This document shows positions 52,946 to 63,572 of a stretch of DNA of 64,000 bases, piece after piece. Under the pieces are notes generated by a model. That model was given only the letters and a program-made list of their open reading frames with translations. It made no database searches and had not been told where the DNA came from. The DNA comes from JABIFK01 sp047619225 (lineage in GTDB: Bacteria > Latescibacterota > UBA2968): assembly GCA_047619225.1 (NCBI GenBank), contig JBLHJX010000002.1, forward strand, positions 1-64,000. Reading direction: 5' to 3'. Within the stretch, counting starts at the first letter, position 1. The number at the start of each line of letters is the position of its first letter. The position numbers were made by a program, and so were the translations under genes.

Positions 52946-55311
52946 CTATTCATCCACATCAATCCCCATCCGATATTTGATGTCGTAATTGATAATAAAA
53001 TCCAATTCCTCATCCGTAAACCCATAATGCTGCGCCAATACACGATCAATCTCGTCTATGATGGGTTTGCTAACACGCGGTTGAAATGTTTGGATGTTTT
53101 TTATACCAAATTTTCCATAATTATTTGTAAGAATTTTTGAATTTTTCTCAAAATCTTTCATAAGCTTTCTAGCCAAAGAAGATATTTCACTAACAGAGGA
53201 AAGCTTGTTTAAAGAAGATCTGAAGTGATCAAGTTCTCGCCGATTCACATTACGCACATCTGAAAAAGCATTAAAAAACCAAAAGAAAAGTGTCGAATTG
53301 AGTAAAGCAATAAGAGCATAAACTTCAGAGGAATTATTAAGACGGATTTCTTTTAGTTCCGTTGGAGCTAACGCATTATCCTTTTCATCGGTGATTTTTG
53401 GTATAAAATCGAAAAATTGAACGAAATATCTGAGTTTTCGAGTATAGTAAACAATATGATTAGCATTTTTCCGATAAAATTGATACAAAATCGGATGCTT
53501 CTGTATCTTCTCCAGTATTGACATTTCTAATGGTGTAGAGATTTTTGCAATGGCATCCTTTACCAAATTCGATTCTGCCTTTTGATCAACATATTTTGTT
53601 GTTCCAAGAAGATGGTCTCGTTCTTCAGAGAGCCAGCGGTGATACTTTGAAATAAAAAACCCTTCTCCACCAGCAAAATCTGAAAGCCAAATAGTTAGAC
53701 GTTTTTCAACACCATTAAATAGTTTTGATGGACGCTCTGCAAAATTCGTTATCCAAGACTTGATATTTTTATTTATAAATAATTTTCGGAGATCAGAGAA
53801 TCCATCAGCACTAACAATTGAAATTGGAATAATCATTCCGAATTTTCCATACTCTTTCAAAAGTATAAAGGAACGTTCTATAATAAACGCATATAGATCC
53901 CCACAGGACTCTGTCCTATAATTTTTTATATTATATGACTTTTGAACCTTTCTGTATTCCACATAAGGCGGATTCCCAATAATTATGTCAAACCCACCAC
54001 TTTCCATAATTGCATAAAAATCCACAAACCAGTGAAAGGGCTGATGTGTGGCAAGCCACTCTGCATATTTTTTATGCTGTTTATCTGGGTCAATAATATT
54101 ATACTCTGTAGCAAGGTAACGATTGAGTTCATTTTCAAGGTCAGCAAGGCGGTCGCGCAATTCTTTCTTATGTCCAGCAGTGATGTTGCCCCCATGCTGA
54201 GTTTGTTGTTCCCGAAATTGTTTAAACGCCTTTGCCGCATTCTCCGTACGTTCCTGAATTTTGGGCAATTCGAGTTGCTTCACCAAATCAGTTTTAAGTG
54301 TCCGTTTCACATCCTCAAATGTCGCAAACCCAACCAACGTATTGCCCGCACGAATGTTAAAATCAATATCTGGCAACGGTTCAAGATCTTCTACATTTTC
54401 AATTTGAGACACGAGTTTCAAAAACAGCCGCAGCTTGCAAATCTCCGTCGCTTCGGCCATAATATCTACACCAAAGAGATTCTTCAAAATAATGGTTTTG
54501 TAAATGAAATAGGCACGGCTGGCATGATCCTCTACCTGTTGCAATGTCTCCCGAAAATCACTGAACTTTTTCGGCGAGTGTTTTTCACCCGAACGATCCA
54601 AATCATCTACAAAATGCTGCATCCGAATCAGGCACATATCATACAGCGGTTCAAGAATATTCAAAGCCGCAAACAGAAACGCGCCCGAACCACACGTGGG
54701 GTCGAGCACAGTCACATTAGAAATGGCCTTATAAAAGGCACGCAACACGTCAGCATCTTCACACCGGTCAATTGCATCACGCGCAAATTGAATAATATCC
54801 AAATTCAGCGTGATAAAATCATTGATCGTTGTCACATCACCATTTTGCAATTTTTAGCGCACATCCAAACATCGCTGCCGTCGCGCCACATGCTCGCGCC
54901 AGGTTTCGGTGGGCAAAGCATACACAGCATCCGCAGCTTTGTTCCAGCCATCGCGCTTCGACACATCGCCCACACCCACCTCAATGTCATCGGGCAATGC
55001 AACCACCTGCCCCTCATCGCCAATCACCCCTTTTAAAACCGCATCATAAATATAACGATCAGGGTCATCTTTAAGAGGTTGCCACAAAGGGGCATCTGGC
55101 GAACATGCATAAACCACCATGCCACGCTTCTCCGCTATCGCAGTCAGTTCGTAATCATAGTCATCAATCTCTATAACCTGATTGGCTGGCGAAAGTCCCA
55201 ACCCAATTCCTGTGTGAACAACCCGCTAAAATCACACTTCCCCAAACGCTCCAAAACGGCTTTTTTGTCAATATTCATGAACGACCATCCAAAGGGTTGA
55301 TATTCAAACAC
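52946..55311 (-). pseudogene. Eco57I-type N6-adenine DNA methyltransferase, broken by a frameshift and a nonsense codon
   Basis: The gene begins near GTG 55311 or ATG 55278 (MNIDKKAVLERLGKCDFSGL, then FTQELGWD) and changes frame between about 55175 and 55205, where the next frame continues with ANQVIEIDDYDYELTAIAEK. It then meets a TAA at 54853-54851 between DVR and KLQNGDVTTIN and goes on without further break to 52946. The last 634 codons contain the SAM motif LDPTCGSGAFLF at 49-60, the catalytic NPPY at 293-296 (IIIGNPPYVEYRK) and a TaqI-like specificity region. Two lesions make restoration unlikely; the methyltransferase domain itself is intact in one frame. Confidence 0.8.
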
Positions 55312-55382
55312 ATTTGTGCTATATTTGGTTTAGCGACCAGCATGGGCCGGTGTCAACCGACTCTGGACAATGTCCCTGGCCG

Positions 55383-56150
55383 CTACTTTTTTTGCTGTTC
55401 TGCAATCCAACCCAACACATCTTGCAAATCTTCTCCACTGCGGTAAATAAGCCGGTCAATGGCAATAATACCACTTTCATCAAACGATTTGACCGGTAAT
55501 CCTGCCTTGCCCTCTTCCTTCTTGCGCGCACTTAACGCACACATATCGCACAATTGCAGCATGAGGCTTTTTGTCGATTCGATAAAAAACCCCTTTTCTA
55601 CAATCCGATCCAACCGCAATTTACCCTCAATACCGCGTAAAATTTTGATCGATTTTTCAATATCGTGACCAATTTCCTTGTTTTCATCTGAAATAATCAC
55701 GCCTCGTTGTGTGCCAGGCAACGTATGCAAATATTCGTTGGCCACATGGGCAACCAGTGGAAAAGCAACAATATGCGGATTAATCTGCACCCCCAAACCA
55801 AAGGTATTTTGCTGCCAACGCTGATACCGTTTTTTAACAATCGCACGATATATCAGCTTTAAATCATGACGGTGGGCAATATCAAAACAGGCGTCGCGAA
55901 AAACGATACGATCACCCACCGACATATCTTTAAACGATCCTCTGCCCGAGCGCAAGTCTGTGCCATGAATTTCAAAATTGTCAGGACGTGGATCAGGAAA
56001 ATAAGTGTCAATCAAAGTTTGCAAGTCACGCTCAGCATCTTGCCAAACCTCCTCAGGCACCACAAGCCCCGCCAGCACAAAAACAGGCTGTTGGGTGTCA
56101 TCCAAGTTATTGCCTGTATTGCCAGACTCATCAAAATAGATCAAATGCAC
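55383..56150 (-). CDS. DUF3800-family protein (RNase H-fold)
   Basis: This 255-residue protein has the DUF3800 signature: HLIYFDESGNTGNNLDDTQQ at the start (acidic DES), FVLAGLVVPEEVWQDAERDL, and IISDENKEIGHDIEKSIKIL near residue 172. DUF3800 is predicted to have an RNase H-like fold with acidic residues and is found near mobile and defence genes; its reaction is not known. GTG is the start codon. It is between the helicase (70 bp upstream) and the methyltransferase (71 bp downstream). Confidence 0.85.
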   Translation of the reverse strand: MHLIYFDESGNTGNNLDDTQQPVFVLAGLVVPEEVWQDAERDLQTLIDTYFPDPRPDNFEIHGTDLRSGRGSFKDMSVGDRIVFRDACFDIAHRHDLKLIYRAIVKKRYQRWQQNTFGLGVQINPHIVAFPLVAHVANEYLHTLPGTQRGVIISDENKEIGHDIEKSIKILRGIEGKLRLDRIVEKGFFIESTKSLMLQLCDMCALSARKKEEGKAGLPVKSFDESGIIAIDRLIYRSGEDLQDVLGWIAEQQKK

Positions 56151-56220
56151 AGCAATTTGTTCCTCAAATCAGTAGCTTGTGAATTAAAAAAATAAATGAA
56201 ATCCATCACGAGAATAAAAC

Positions 56221-59200
56221 CTATACCTCCTGCTTCAAACCCATCGAACAAATAATACGAGATTCCTGCCTTTGAACATCGTCGTGAATCACACACAAAC
56301 GATTATCTTCCCGCAATGCAATCACAAGTTGAGCCAAGTTATCGTCTGAAATGCCGCTGCGAAGCTGGCGGTTCAACGTATCAGTTGCTACATTGGTCAT
56401 CGGATATCGATACATTTCTTCAATCGTACGGTGCAAAAGTGCCGTATCAAAAAGCGTGTTCTTAATACGATCTGCATAGCTTTTAAGCCGTTCATACACC
56501 CGAAAACGCGCACCCGAAGGACGCCCCAATGTGCCACCAACCGATTTGGATTCACTGGCAATATGCTTCAACCCCGCCAAAACCATTTGATGATGATTAT
56601 CATGATGAAGTTGAGGAAGTGTCTCAGGACCACACTCAGCGGCACGCAAAATAGAAAATTGCGACTCTGTAATGCTGTTGCCCCCTTTATCTACCCACGC
56701 CAATGCATCATTACCCTCGGCAGTTCTGACATAAACAAGTGCGCCTTCGGGATATGCTGTGTTCGGATTATGGGGCTTAGTGGCATAAACCACAGATGGC
56801 AATTCTGGCACACGCTTGGCAAGGCTGGGATCGCGATCAGTGGCATTTTTCCAAATCTGATACGCATACGATGCCAAATCGATTTCGGTGTCATCATCCC
56901 CATCTAAAACACCTGCCTTCTCCGTAAACAAATCACGCATGATATCTTCGTCATCATCATCTTCAAAAAACGATTCATCGGTACCAACGACCTCGGCATT
57001 TTCATGGAGCCGTTGCCGCACCCGAGCACGCAAGTTGATAATACGTTCAACACCCTCAGCAGGTAAAAAAGAATAGCACAAAATACGCTCAGACAACTGT
57101 CCAATACGATCCACACGCCCAGCGCGTTGAATCAAACGAATAATGGCCCAAGGCAAATCGAAGTTGACAATAATCGCTGCGTCTTGAAGGTTTTGACCTT
57201 CACTCAGCACATCGGTCGCAATCAAAACACGCAATGTTTGCTCAGGTGCAATCTGATCCTGTTTGTCATTGCTCACAGGGCTAAAACGATGTGCCAGATG
57301 TGTTGGATCAGATGAACCACCGGTCACACCCGAGAGCTGATCGGCTCCACGTTTCTTAAGCTGCTGTTCTAAATAGCTAACCGTATCTGCAAACTGTGTA
57401 AAAACAATAACTTTTTCATCAGGATGTTGCTTAATCAGCAAATCTTCTAAAAGATTCAATTTCACATCTTTTTCCGGCAGCCAATCTCCACAAGTTTTCA
57501 ACATTTGAATAAGCTTGCGTGCATCTTTTAAAAGGTGCTTTCTCAAATTCTCATTAAATAAATCAGACCGAATCCAACGGAAACGCCGCCGAAATTTTGT
57601 GGCATATTGGGCATAAACATCCTCAGCACGCTTTAGAAAATCAGACTCTTTCCTCAGCGTTGTTCCTTGCACCTCAACAACTTCAGTAACATCATCTTCA
57701 AACAAGTCACCAGGTGCATTGACATCATCAACATCGACATCTGTCAAACGCGCATCCAAGATACCAGGGTCTTGTGTACCAATGGGAATAGGTGCTTTGC
57801 TTTCAATAGCGTGCAAATAGATAAAATTGCGCAAAATATGGCGTTCAACAGATAAGGTAAAGGCATGACCACTGCTTTCGAGCCGTTTGAACAAATTGGT
57901 ACGACAAAATCCCATCAACCCTTTACCTGCGCGTGATAAATCTTGAAGAATTGTTTTTTCTGCGCCATTTGGTGATTGATCAGGCTTTGAAATTGTGTAA
58001 TTGCCCAATCCATAACGTGGCAAAAGCAAGCTGTTGATAGACCGAACAACAGGCTCTGAATACAAACGCGCATATTGATCTTCACCATTGCTATCTTCAA
58101 TAGTAAATTGCACAGTCTTAGGTAAACGAATGGGAAAATAGGATTGGGTGCCATCTTCCAATTTTAAATACTCACGCCCCTCATCATCCAATTTTGCATA
58201 ATTGCCTTTAATAAAACTGCGCGTGCGCCGAACCAGATACAACCGCATCAACTCCCGCCAGTCGTCGGCGTATTCACTTTTCTCAAATGCAGCCAAAGAA
58301 CGGGGTGGGCTTTGATAGCGACGCATAAACTGTGTTTCGCCCATATCGCGCATCAACCGCTCTGGGCGTATGCCAATATCTTTCTCCTCAGGAATAAACA
58401 GACGAAGCTGATTTGCAAGATCGAGGTACGTTTTGTTATACGGCGTGGCCGAAAGCATAATCACTTTGCTTTCGCTTTGACGAATATATTCCTGAATAGC
58501 ACGATAACGTTTGCCGTCTCGGTTTCGCAGATTATGACTTTCGTCTATCAACACCAAACGAAAACGTGCAGGCACATCAGGTAATAGTTGAATAACTTGG
58601 CTAAACGGTACAATCATTGCGTGCAAACCATATTCACGCGTATAACTTTCCCACATACCCACAAGATTTTTGGGGCACAAAATCAATGTACTCAGATAAT
58701 GATCATCCTGAAAAATTCGTGCCAATGCAGTGGCCATGAGCGTTTTGCCCAAACCAACCACATCACCAATCAGCACACCACCCCGTTTATTCAAGTGATG
58801 GGCAGCAATTTTAACAGCCGCAACTTGGAAATCAAAAAGCTTGTTGCCAAAATCTCTGGGAATCCGAAACTCTGTTAATCCTTCCCGTGCCTCTTTAGAA
58901 AGGTGATAAGCCATTTTAAGGTAAATTTCATAGGGTGAAAGGGTCTGCTCACCCGCCCAACTTTCTTGGATAATCTGCTCTAACTCATCTGAAATATCAA
59001 TACACCATCGATCTTCCCACCGCTCATCAAACCATTTGGATAGTTTGCGACAAGCATCTTGATCTAAAACATCAACATTCAATTCGCCCTGATAGGACAG
59101 CCCAGAAAGCGTCAAATTGCTGCTGCCAAGATAACCAACAATTGGACTCACAGGGTCTTCGCGAAACATGAGGTACAGTTTGGCGTGCAATGGATGTTTC

Positions 59201-59601
59201 AAAAACAGCTTAACAACAACCTTCTTATCGCGTATTTGTGCTGCAAGTTTGCGCAAACCTTTTTCATCTTCTTGCGTCGGAACACCTATTGTTAATTGGT
59301 CTCTAAATTCTTCTGCCAATCGTTTTTTGAGCCTGAGAGCCGTTTGATTATCTATGCCGGGATTGCCATTTGAAATACTTTGAATCTGTCGCAACTCCTC
59401 CTGTGGCATTCGTTGCATACCAATAAGGAGACGGCAACACTGATCTTTGCCACCAGACCATTGATCTACAGAGTTGGCAATTTGTTTCCAACCACGCAGG
59501 TTAAAATATCCAACACAAAAATCACCACGATGTGAAACTTCAATCGTACTCTTCAATGCAGTGATCAAATGTTGGTTAATGTTGTCAAATATTTCAGGCA
59601 T
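56221..59601 (-). CDS. PLD-nuclease-like plus SNF2/SF2 helicase fusion (defence-type)
   Basis: The 1126-residue protein has an N-terminal phospholipase D-like domain (residues 1-210; HAKLYLM at 139 with GSSNLT, the HxK...GSxN half-site) and a SNF2-type helicase from about residue 255: Walker A GDVVGLGKT at 279-287, DESH at 353-356, MLSATPYNK at 381-389, then VIVFTQFADTV, LIATDVLSEGQNLQDA and QRAGRVDRIGQ. An acidic region and a C-terminal domain follow. ATP-driven DNA movement plus a nuclease-like domain suits a restriction or phage-defence factor. All catalytic motifs are intact, unlike its methyltransferase neighbour. Confidence 0.9.
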   Translation of the reverse strand: MPEIFDNINQHLITALKSTIEVSHRGDFCVGYFNLRGWKQIANSVDQWSGGKDQCCRLLIGMQRMPQEELRQIQSISNGNPGIDNQTALRLKKRLAEEFRDQLTIGVPTQEDEKGLRKLAAQIRDKKVVVKLFLKHPLHAKLYLMFREDPVSPIVGYLGSSNLTLSGLSYQGELNVDVLDQDACRKLSKWFDERWEDRWCIDISDELEQIIQESWAGEQTLSPYEIYLKMAYHLSKEAREGLTEFRIPRDFGNKLFDFQVAAVKIAAHHLNKRGGVLIGDVVGLGKTLMATALARIFQDDHYLSTLILCPKNLVGMWESYTREYGLHAMIVPFSQVIQLLPDVPARFRLVLIDESHNLRNRDGKRYRAIQEYIRQSESKVIMLSATPYNKTYLDLANQLRLFIPEEKDIGIRPERLMRDMGETQFMRRYQSPPRSLAAFEKSEYADDWRELMRLYLVRRTRSFIKGNYAKLDDEGREYLKLEDGTQSYFPIRLPKTVQFTIEDSNGEDQYARLYSEPVVRSINSLLLPRYGLGNYTISKPDQSPNGAEKTILQDLSRAGKGLMGFCRTNLFKRLESSGHAFTLSVERHILRNFIYLHAIESKAPIPIGTQDPGILDARLTDVDVDDVNAPGDLFEDDVTEVVEVQGTTLRKESDFLKRAEDVYAQYATKFRRRFRWIRSDLFNENLRKHLLKDARKLIQMLKTCGDWLPEKDVKLNLLEDLLIKQHPDEKVIVFTQFADTVSYLEQQLKKRGADQLSGVTGGSSDPTHLAHRFSPVSNDKQDQIAPEQTLRVLIATDVLSEGQNLQDAAIIVNFDLPWAIIRLIQRAGRVDRIGQLSERILCYSFLPAEGVERIINLRARVRQRLHENAEVVGTDESFFEDDDDEDIMRDLFTEKAGVLDGDDDTEIDLASYAYQIWKNATDRDPSLAKRVPELPSVVYATKPHNPNTAYPEGALVYVRTAEGNDALAWVDKGGNSITESQFSILRAAECGPETLPQLHHDNHHQMVLAGLKHIASESKSVGGTLGRPSGARFRVYERLKSYADRIKNTLFDTALLHRTIEEMYRYPMTNVATDTLNRQLRSGISDDNLAQLVIALREDNRLCVIHDDVQRQESRIICSMGLKQEV

Positions 59602-59661
59602 TAGAATTTACCGAAGTGTTTTTTGAACAATATAGGCCGCCAAACAAAGCTTGTCAATCAC

Positions 59662-59697
59662 ACAAAAAATGAGGGCAGATCATTTCTCTGCCCTCAT
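59662..59697 (-). terminator. Rho-independent terminator of the sugar isomerase gene
   Basis: On the minus strand AATGAGGGCAG pairs with CTGCCCTCATT around AGAAATGAT, followed by T's. It separates the isomerase from the helicase gene. Confidence 0.85.
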
Positions 59698-59742
59698 TCT
59701 TCTTTCTTCTCACGTCTTACGTCTTACGTCTCACCGCCTTTA

Positions 59743-60492
59743 TTATCCCGCCAACGCCCGCATCTTTTCCACACAATTTTTCAACGCAGGCACCGGGTTT
59801 TCAACATCGGCTTCATACTCAATCACAGCCATACCATCAAACCCACTCTTTTCAAGCCCATCCACAAAAGCCTTCAAATCCAACGTACCTTCACCCACCA
59901 CCGTATCGTGCCATTGACCATTGGGATCAAATACAAAATCTTTGTAATGCACACCATAAATCTGCCCAGCAAAATCTTCTGTCCACTTCACGGGGTTGCC
60001 TTGGCGTGGACCAATTTGCAATGCCCAAGCTGTATCAATGCACACACCAATCTCAGGGCCACCCAAACCAATCAAATGCTTCAACACACTGGGCTGCCCA
60101 CCAAAGCTATAACCACCATGGCAGTGAATACCCACTCGAATGCCATACTCTCGGCTCCAACCACGCACTTGTGCAATGGCCTTGGCATAAGATTCAAGCT
60201 GAAAATGACAGGAAATATGTTTGGCACCTGCAATGGCCGCACACTCAAAAAAATCTTTGTCCGATGGATTGCCCGTAAACGTCTGCACACCGATCGAAAT
60301 CACTGACACACCCGCATCTTCATACGTCTTCACCACATTTTTCCAACCCTCAGGGTCATTAAAATCGGCATGAACAGCACACACCTCAATTTTATCCAAC
60401 CCAATGTCTTTCACCTTCTGTGCCACGTCGGCATTGTCTTTAAAATGACGAAAACAATAACTCTGAACCCCATAATCCAATGCTGCACTCAT
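59743..60492 (-). CDS. Xylose-isomerase-like TIM-barrel sugar isomerase/epimerase
   Basis: This 249-residue protein matches the AP-endonuclease-2-like TIM barrel: YGVQSYCFRHFKDNADVAQK, LDKIEVCAVHADFNDPEGWK, GIRVGIHCHGGYSFGGQPS, IGVCIDTAWALQIGP and MAVIEYEADVENPVPAL, with Glu/His/Asp metal ligands. Members isomerise or epimerise sugars or inositols (IolE/IolI-like). AAAGGAG precedes the ATG at 60492; a frame from 60525 adds 11 residues. It is divergent from the Gfo/Idh/MocA gene. Confidence 0.88.
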   Translation of the reverse strand: MSAALDYGVQSYCFRHFKDNADVAQKVKDIGLDKIEVCAVHADFNDPEGWKNVVKTYEDAGVSVISIGVQTFTGNPSDKDFFECAAIAGAKHISCHFQLESYAKAIAQVRGWSREYGIRVGIHCHGGYSFGGQPSVLKHLIGLGGPEIGVCIDTAWALQIGPRQGNPVKWTEDFAGQIYGVHYKDFVFDPNGQWHDTVVGEGTLDLKAFVDGLEKSGFDGMAVIEYEADVENPVPALKNCVEKMRALAG

Positions 60493-60847
60493 TTGAACCA
60501 CTCCTTTTGATTTGTTAAATAACACAAGGCTGAGTTGATATCCTTAATTGATTTTTTAAAAAGGAATCATAATACACCCATCAATAACAATACCCCAAAA
60601 TAAAAACGCATGCAAATCGACACACAGTATACACCATGACAAACCAGAGTGCAAGCAAATGTGAAAACAAGTGTTTCATATCCAAATCCATATTATCTTT
60701 GAGAATATCATCATCTGCCTTTTTAATTTTCAACCCTTTTTTATATATCCACCCACGAACCTTTAGGAGATCGAAAAAGGTATTCCTCACGCATAACACA
60801 CACACTTTTCGCCCTGTTTAGGGGGTTGGAAGGTCTAAGGAGAACAC
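60493..60847. other. Divergent intergenic region
   Basis: This 355-bp AT-rich gap separates two sugar genes that are read outward, so it must hold both promoters. I see no clear -35/-10 pair, riboswitch or RNA gene. A small palindrome (AAACAAGTGTTT) lies near 60665. Confidence 0.5.
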
Positions 60848-61918
60848 ATGAACCCCATAAAATTTGCAATCATCGGTGCCGGCATGATTGGCGAGTTACA
60901 CGCCAAAGTCATCTCCGAAATGGCAGATGCCGAATTGGTCGCCGTCTGTTCACGTGACTTCGATCGCGCAAAACGGATGACCGATTTATATGGTGGTGAA
61001 CCCACCACCAGTTTTGAAGAACTCATTGCACGGGATGATATAGACGCAGTGTCTATATGTACAGCAAGCGGCGAACACGCATTATATGGCATCCCAGCAG
61101 CGCAAGCAGGCAAACATGTTATGGTCGAAAAACCTATTGATATTTCCCTTGAAAAAGCCGACGCATTAATTCAAACCTGCAATGCAAACAACGTAAAGTT
61201 AGGCGTCATTTTTCAACTGAGATTTCTCGACATCTCACAAGAAGTAAAACAAGCCCTCGCAGACGGTATCCTTGGCAGTCTGGTCATGGCCGATTGTTAT
61301 ATGAAATTTTATCGCCCACAAGATTATTACGACAATTCCCGATGGAAAGGTACCATAGCTTTAGATGGTGGCGGTGCACTCATCAATCAAGGCGTCCACG
61401 GGTTGGATTTGCTCTTGTATTTGGCAGGCGATATAGCCTCAGTAAAAGCGTACACAAGCATGCTTGCACACAAAAACATTGAAGTGGAAGATACATGTGT
61501 CGCTGCCGTAAAATACACCAACGGTGCCCTCGGCGTGATTCAAGCAACAACCTCTATCCATCCCGACTTCCAACAACGCATCGAACTACACGGCACAGAA
61601 GGCACCATCATCATCGAAGGCACAGAAGATCTCTGGATAGAACATTGGGAAACATTCAAAGACGGAAACCGAGAAACCGAAAGTAAAACCATCGAAGTAT
61701 CAGGTGCTCACGCTGTGCTCGAAGAAGGCGGTGAAGGACACCAGAGACAATTTGAAAATTTTATCACCGCCATTCGCAAAGACCAAGAACCATTGGTCAA
61801 TGGCCCTGAAGGCAAAAGATCCTTATCAGTGGTTCGAGCAATTTACGAGAGCGCGACAAGTGGCGTGGAAATTGTGCTAAACCAATGTCAACAACCCAAC
61901 ACACAAAAAACTTCCTAA
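60848..61918 (+). CDS. Gfo/Idh/MocA-family NAD(P)-dependent oxidoreductase
   Basis: The 356-residue protein has the Rossmann start (KFAIIGAGMIGELHAKVISE), the EKPIDISLEKAD motif near residue 98 with its conserved catalytic Lys, and the C-terminal sheet domain with GGGALINQGVHGLDLLLY near residue 176. Members oxidise or reduce sugars, inositol or their derivatives. AAGGAGAAC precedes the ATG. A strong terminator follows. Pairing with the divergent isomerase suggests a short sugar or inositol pathway, perhaps linked to the inositol-phosphate synthase at 13424; this is inference. Confidence 0.92.
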   Translation: MNPIKFAIIGAGMIGELHAKVISEMADAELVAVCSRDFDRAKRMTDLYGGEPTTSFEELIARDDIDAVSICTASGEHALYGIPAAQAGKHVMVEKPIDISLEKADALIQTCNANNVKLGVIFQLRFLDISQEVKQALADGILGSLVMADCYMKFYRPQDYYDNSRWKGTIALDGGGALINQGVHGLDLLLYLAGDIASVKAYTSMLAHKNIEVEDTCVAAVKYTNGALGVIQATTSIHPDFQQRIELHGTEGTIIIEGTEDLWIEHWETFKDGNRETESKTIEVSGAHAVLEEGGEGHQRQFENFITAIRKDQEPLVNGPEGKRSLSVVRAIYESATSGVEIVLNQCQQPNTQKTS

Positions 61919-61935
61919 CCTATTGTCAGAAATAA

Positions 61936-61976
61936 CAAAAGAGCCGCTCGAGAAGAAACTCGAACGGCTCTTTTTC
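61936..61976. terminator. Rho-independent terminator, bidirectional
   Basis: AAAAGAGCCGCTCGAG pairs with CTCGAACGGCTCTTTT around AAGAAA, with T's after it. It lies between the oxidoreductase and convergent gltD. Confidence 0.9.
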
Positions 61977-62004
61977 AAAACGTAAAAATTATAAATACCA
62001 AAAG

Positions 62005-63495
62005 CTATGGCAAATCCGTCGCACCCATCAAATAACGATCCACCTCACGCGCCGCACCTCGGCCTTCTTTAAAGGCCCACACCACCAAGCTTTGACCGCG
62101 CCGCATATCCCCGGCAGCAAATACACCCGGAATGCTCGTGGTATAACTGCCTTCTTCGGCCTTGGCATTAGATCGCTCATCGCGTTCAACATTCAGCTCC
62201 TCTAAAACTGTATCTTCTGGTCCCAAAAAACCCATTGCCAAAAACACCAAATCAGCGGGAATCACCTTCGCGGTGCCTTCCACAGGTTTTGGAAATGGAC
62301 GCCCCCCATCACCAGCCACCCATTCGACCTGTGTGATATGCATCTCTTTGACCTGACCGTTTTCATCACCCAAAAATTTCGTAGCTGTGGTCAAATATTC
62401 ACGTGGGTCATCACCAAAAATAGCTTTGGCTTCTTCTTGGCCATAATCCAACATGTAGATATTGGGCCATTGTGGCCAGGGATTGTTGGCAGCGCGTGTT
62501 TCAGGCTTGCGTTCCATAATTTCAAATTGGGTAATGCTTTTGCACCCATGCCGCATGGAGGTGCCTACGCAGTCTGTACCCGTATCACCACCACCAATCA
62601 CAATCACATGTTTGTCTTTGGCCGAAATATAATTGCCATCTTCATGATTGGAGTCCAACAAACTTTTGGTATTGACTGTCAAAAAATCTACGGCAAAATG
62701 CATACCCTTTAAATCTCTGCCTTCAATAGGCAAATCGCGAGGTTTGGTCGCCCCACCGCACAACACAACCGCATCAAAATCATCCACCAATTGCTTGGCC
62801 GATATATCTTTGCCAATCTCCGTATTCGTTACAAATTCGACACCCGATTCGGCCATCAAATCTATGCGGCGTTGTACCACGCGCTCTTTCTCCAACTTCA
62901 TATTCGGAATGCCATACATCATCAAACCACCCACGCGGTCGGCACGTTCATACACCGTCACTTTATGCCCCGCTTTATTCAGCTGCGCCGCACACGAAAG
63001 CCCAGCAGGCCCAGAACCCACCACAGCCACGCGTTTGCCCGTGCGTTTTTCAGGAATATCGGGTGTCACCCAACCTTCTTCCCAACCCTTATCAATAATC
63101 GACACTTCAATATTTTTGATCGTCACAGCAGGTTCGTTCAGGCCAAGCACACACGAACCTTCACACGGTGCCGGACAAACCCGACCGGTGAATTCTGGAA
63201 AATTATTCGTCTTATGCAAACGCTCAAGGGCTTCTTGCCACAACCCCCGATAGACAAGATCATTCCATTCTGGAATCAAATTGTTAACGGGGCACCCTGC
63301 TGCCGCAGGACTCCCTATTGGCACACCCGTGTGGCAAAATGGAATGCCACAATCCATACACCGCGCACCCTGCTCACGATTTTTTTCTTCCGAATGATGA
63401 TCGTGGAACTCATTCCAATCTTTAATGCGTTCCTTAGGGTCTCTATCGGCCGGCAGCTCCCGCTGATATTCCATAAATCCGGTCGGTTTTCCCAT
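62005..63495 (-). CDS. gltD: Glutamate synthase small subunit
   Basis: The 496-residue protein has the N-terminal iron-sulfur Cys cluster (EQGARCMDCGIPFCH near residue 45, with the later CPAPCEGSCVLGLNEPAV), an FAD site (VAVVGSGPAGLSCAAQLNKA near residue 155) and an NADPH site (VIVIGGGDTGTDCVGTSMRH). The end has the second FAD motif (IPGVFAAGDMRRGQSLVVWA). It passes electrons from NADPH to GltB for glutamate synthesis from glutamine and 2-oxoglutarate. AGGAGA precedes the ATG at 63495. It follows gltB by 77 bp, the usual gltBD order. Confidence 0.96.
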   Translation of the reverse strand: MGKPTGFMEYQRELPADRDPKERIKDWNEFHDHHSEEKNREQGARCMDCGIPFCHTGVPIGSPAAAGCPVNNLIPEWNDLVYRGLWQEALERLHKTNNFPEFTGRVCPAPCEGSCVLGLNEPAVTIKNIEVSIIDKGWEEGWVTPDIPEKRTGKRVAVVGSGPAGLSCAAQLNKAGHKVTVYERADRVGGLMMYGIPNMKLEKERVVQRRIDLMAESGVEFVTNTEIGKDISAKQLVDDFDAVVLCGGATKPRDLPIEGRDLKGMHFAVDFLTVNTKSLLDSNHEDGNYISAKDKHVIVIGGGDTGTDCVGTSMRHGCKSITQFEIMERKPETRAANNPWPQWPNIYMLDYGQEEAKAIFGDDPREYLTTATKFLGDENGQVKEMHITQVEWVAGDGGRPFPKPVEGTAKVIPADLVFLAMGFLGPEDTVLEELNVERDERSNAKAEEGSYTTSIPGVFAAGDMRRGQSLVVWAFKEGRGAAREVDRYLMGATDLP

Positions 63496-63572
63496 GCACT
63501 CTCCTTTAAATCAGTTTTCAGCAATCAGCCATTCCACTTAAAACAAAAAAGCCAATTTCCGATCGCTATTGC

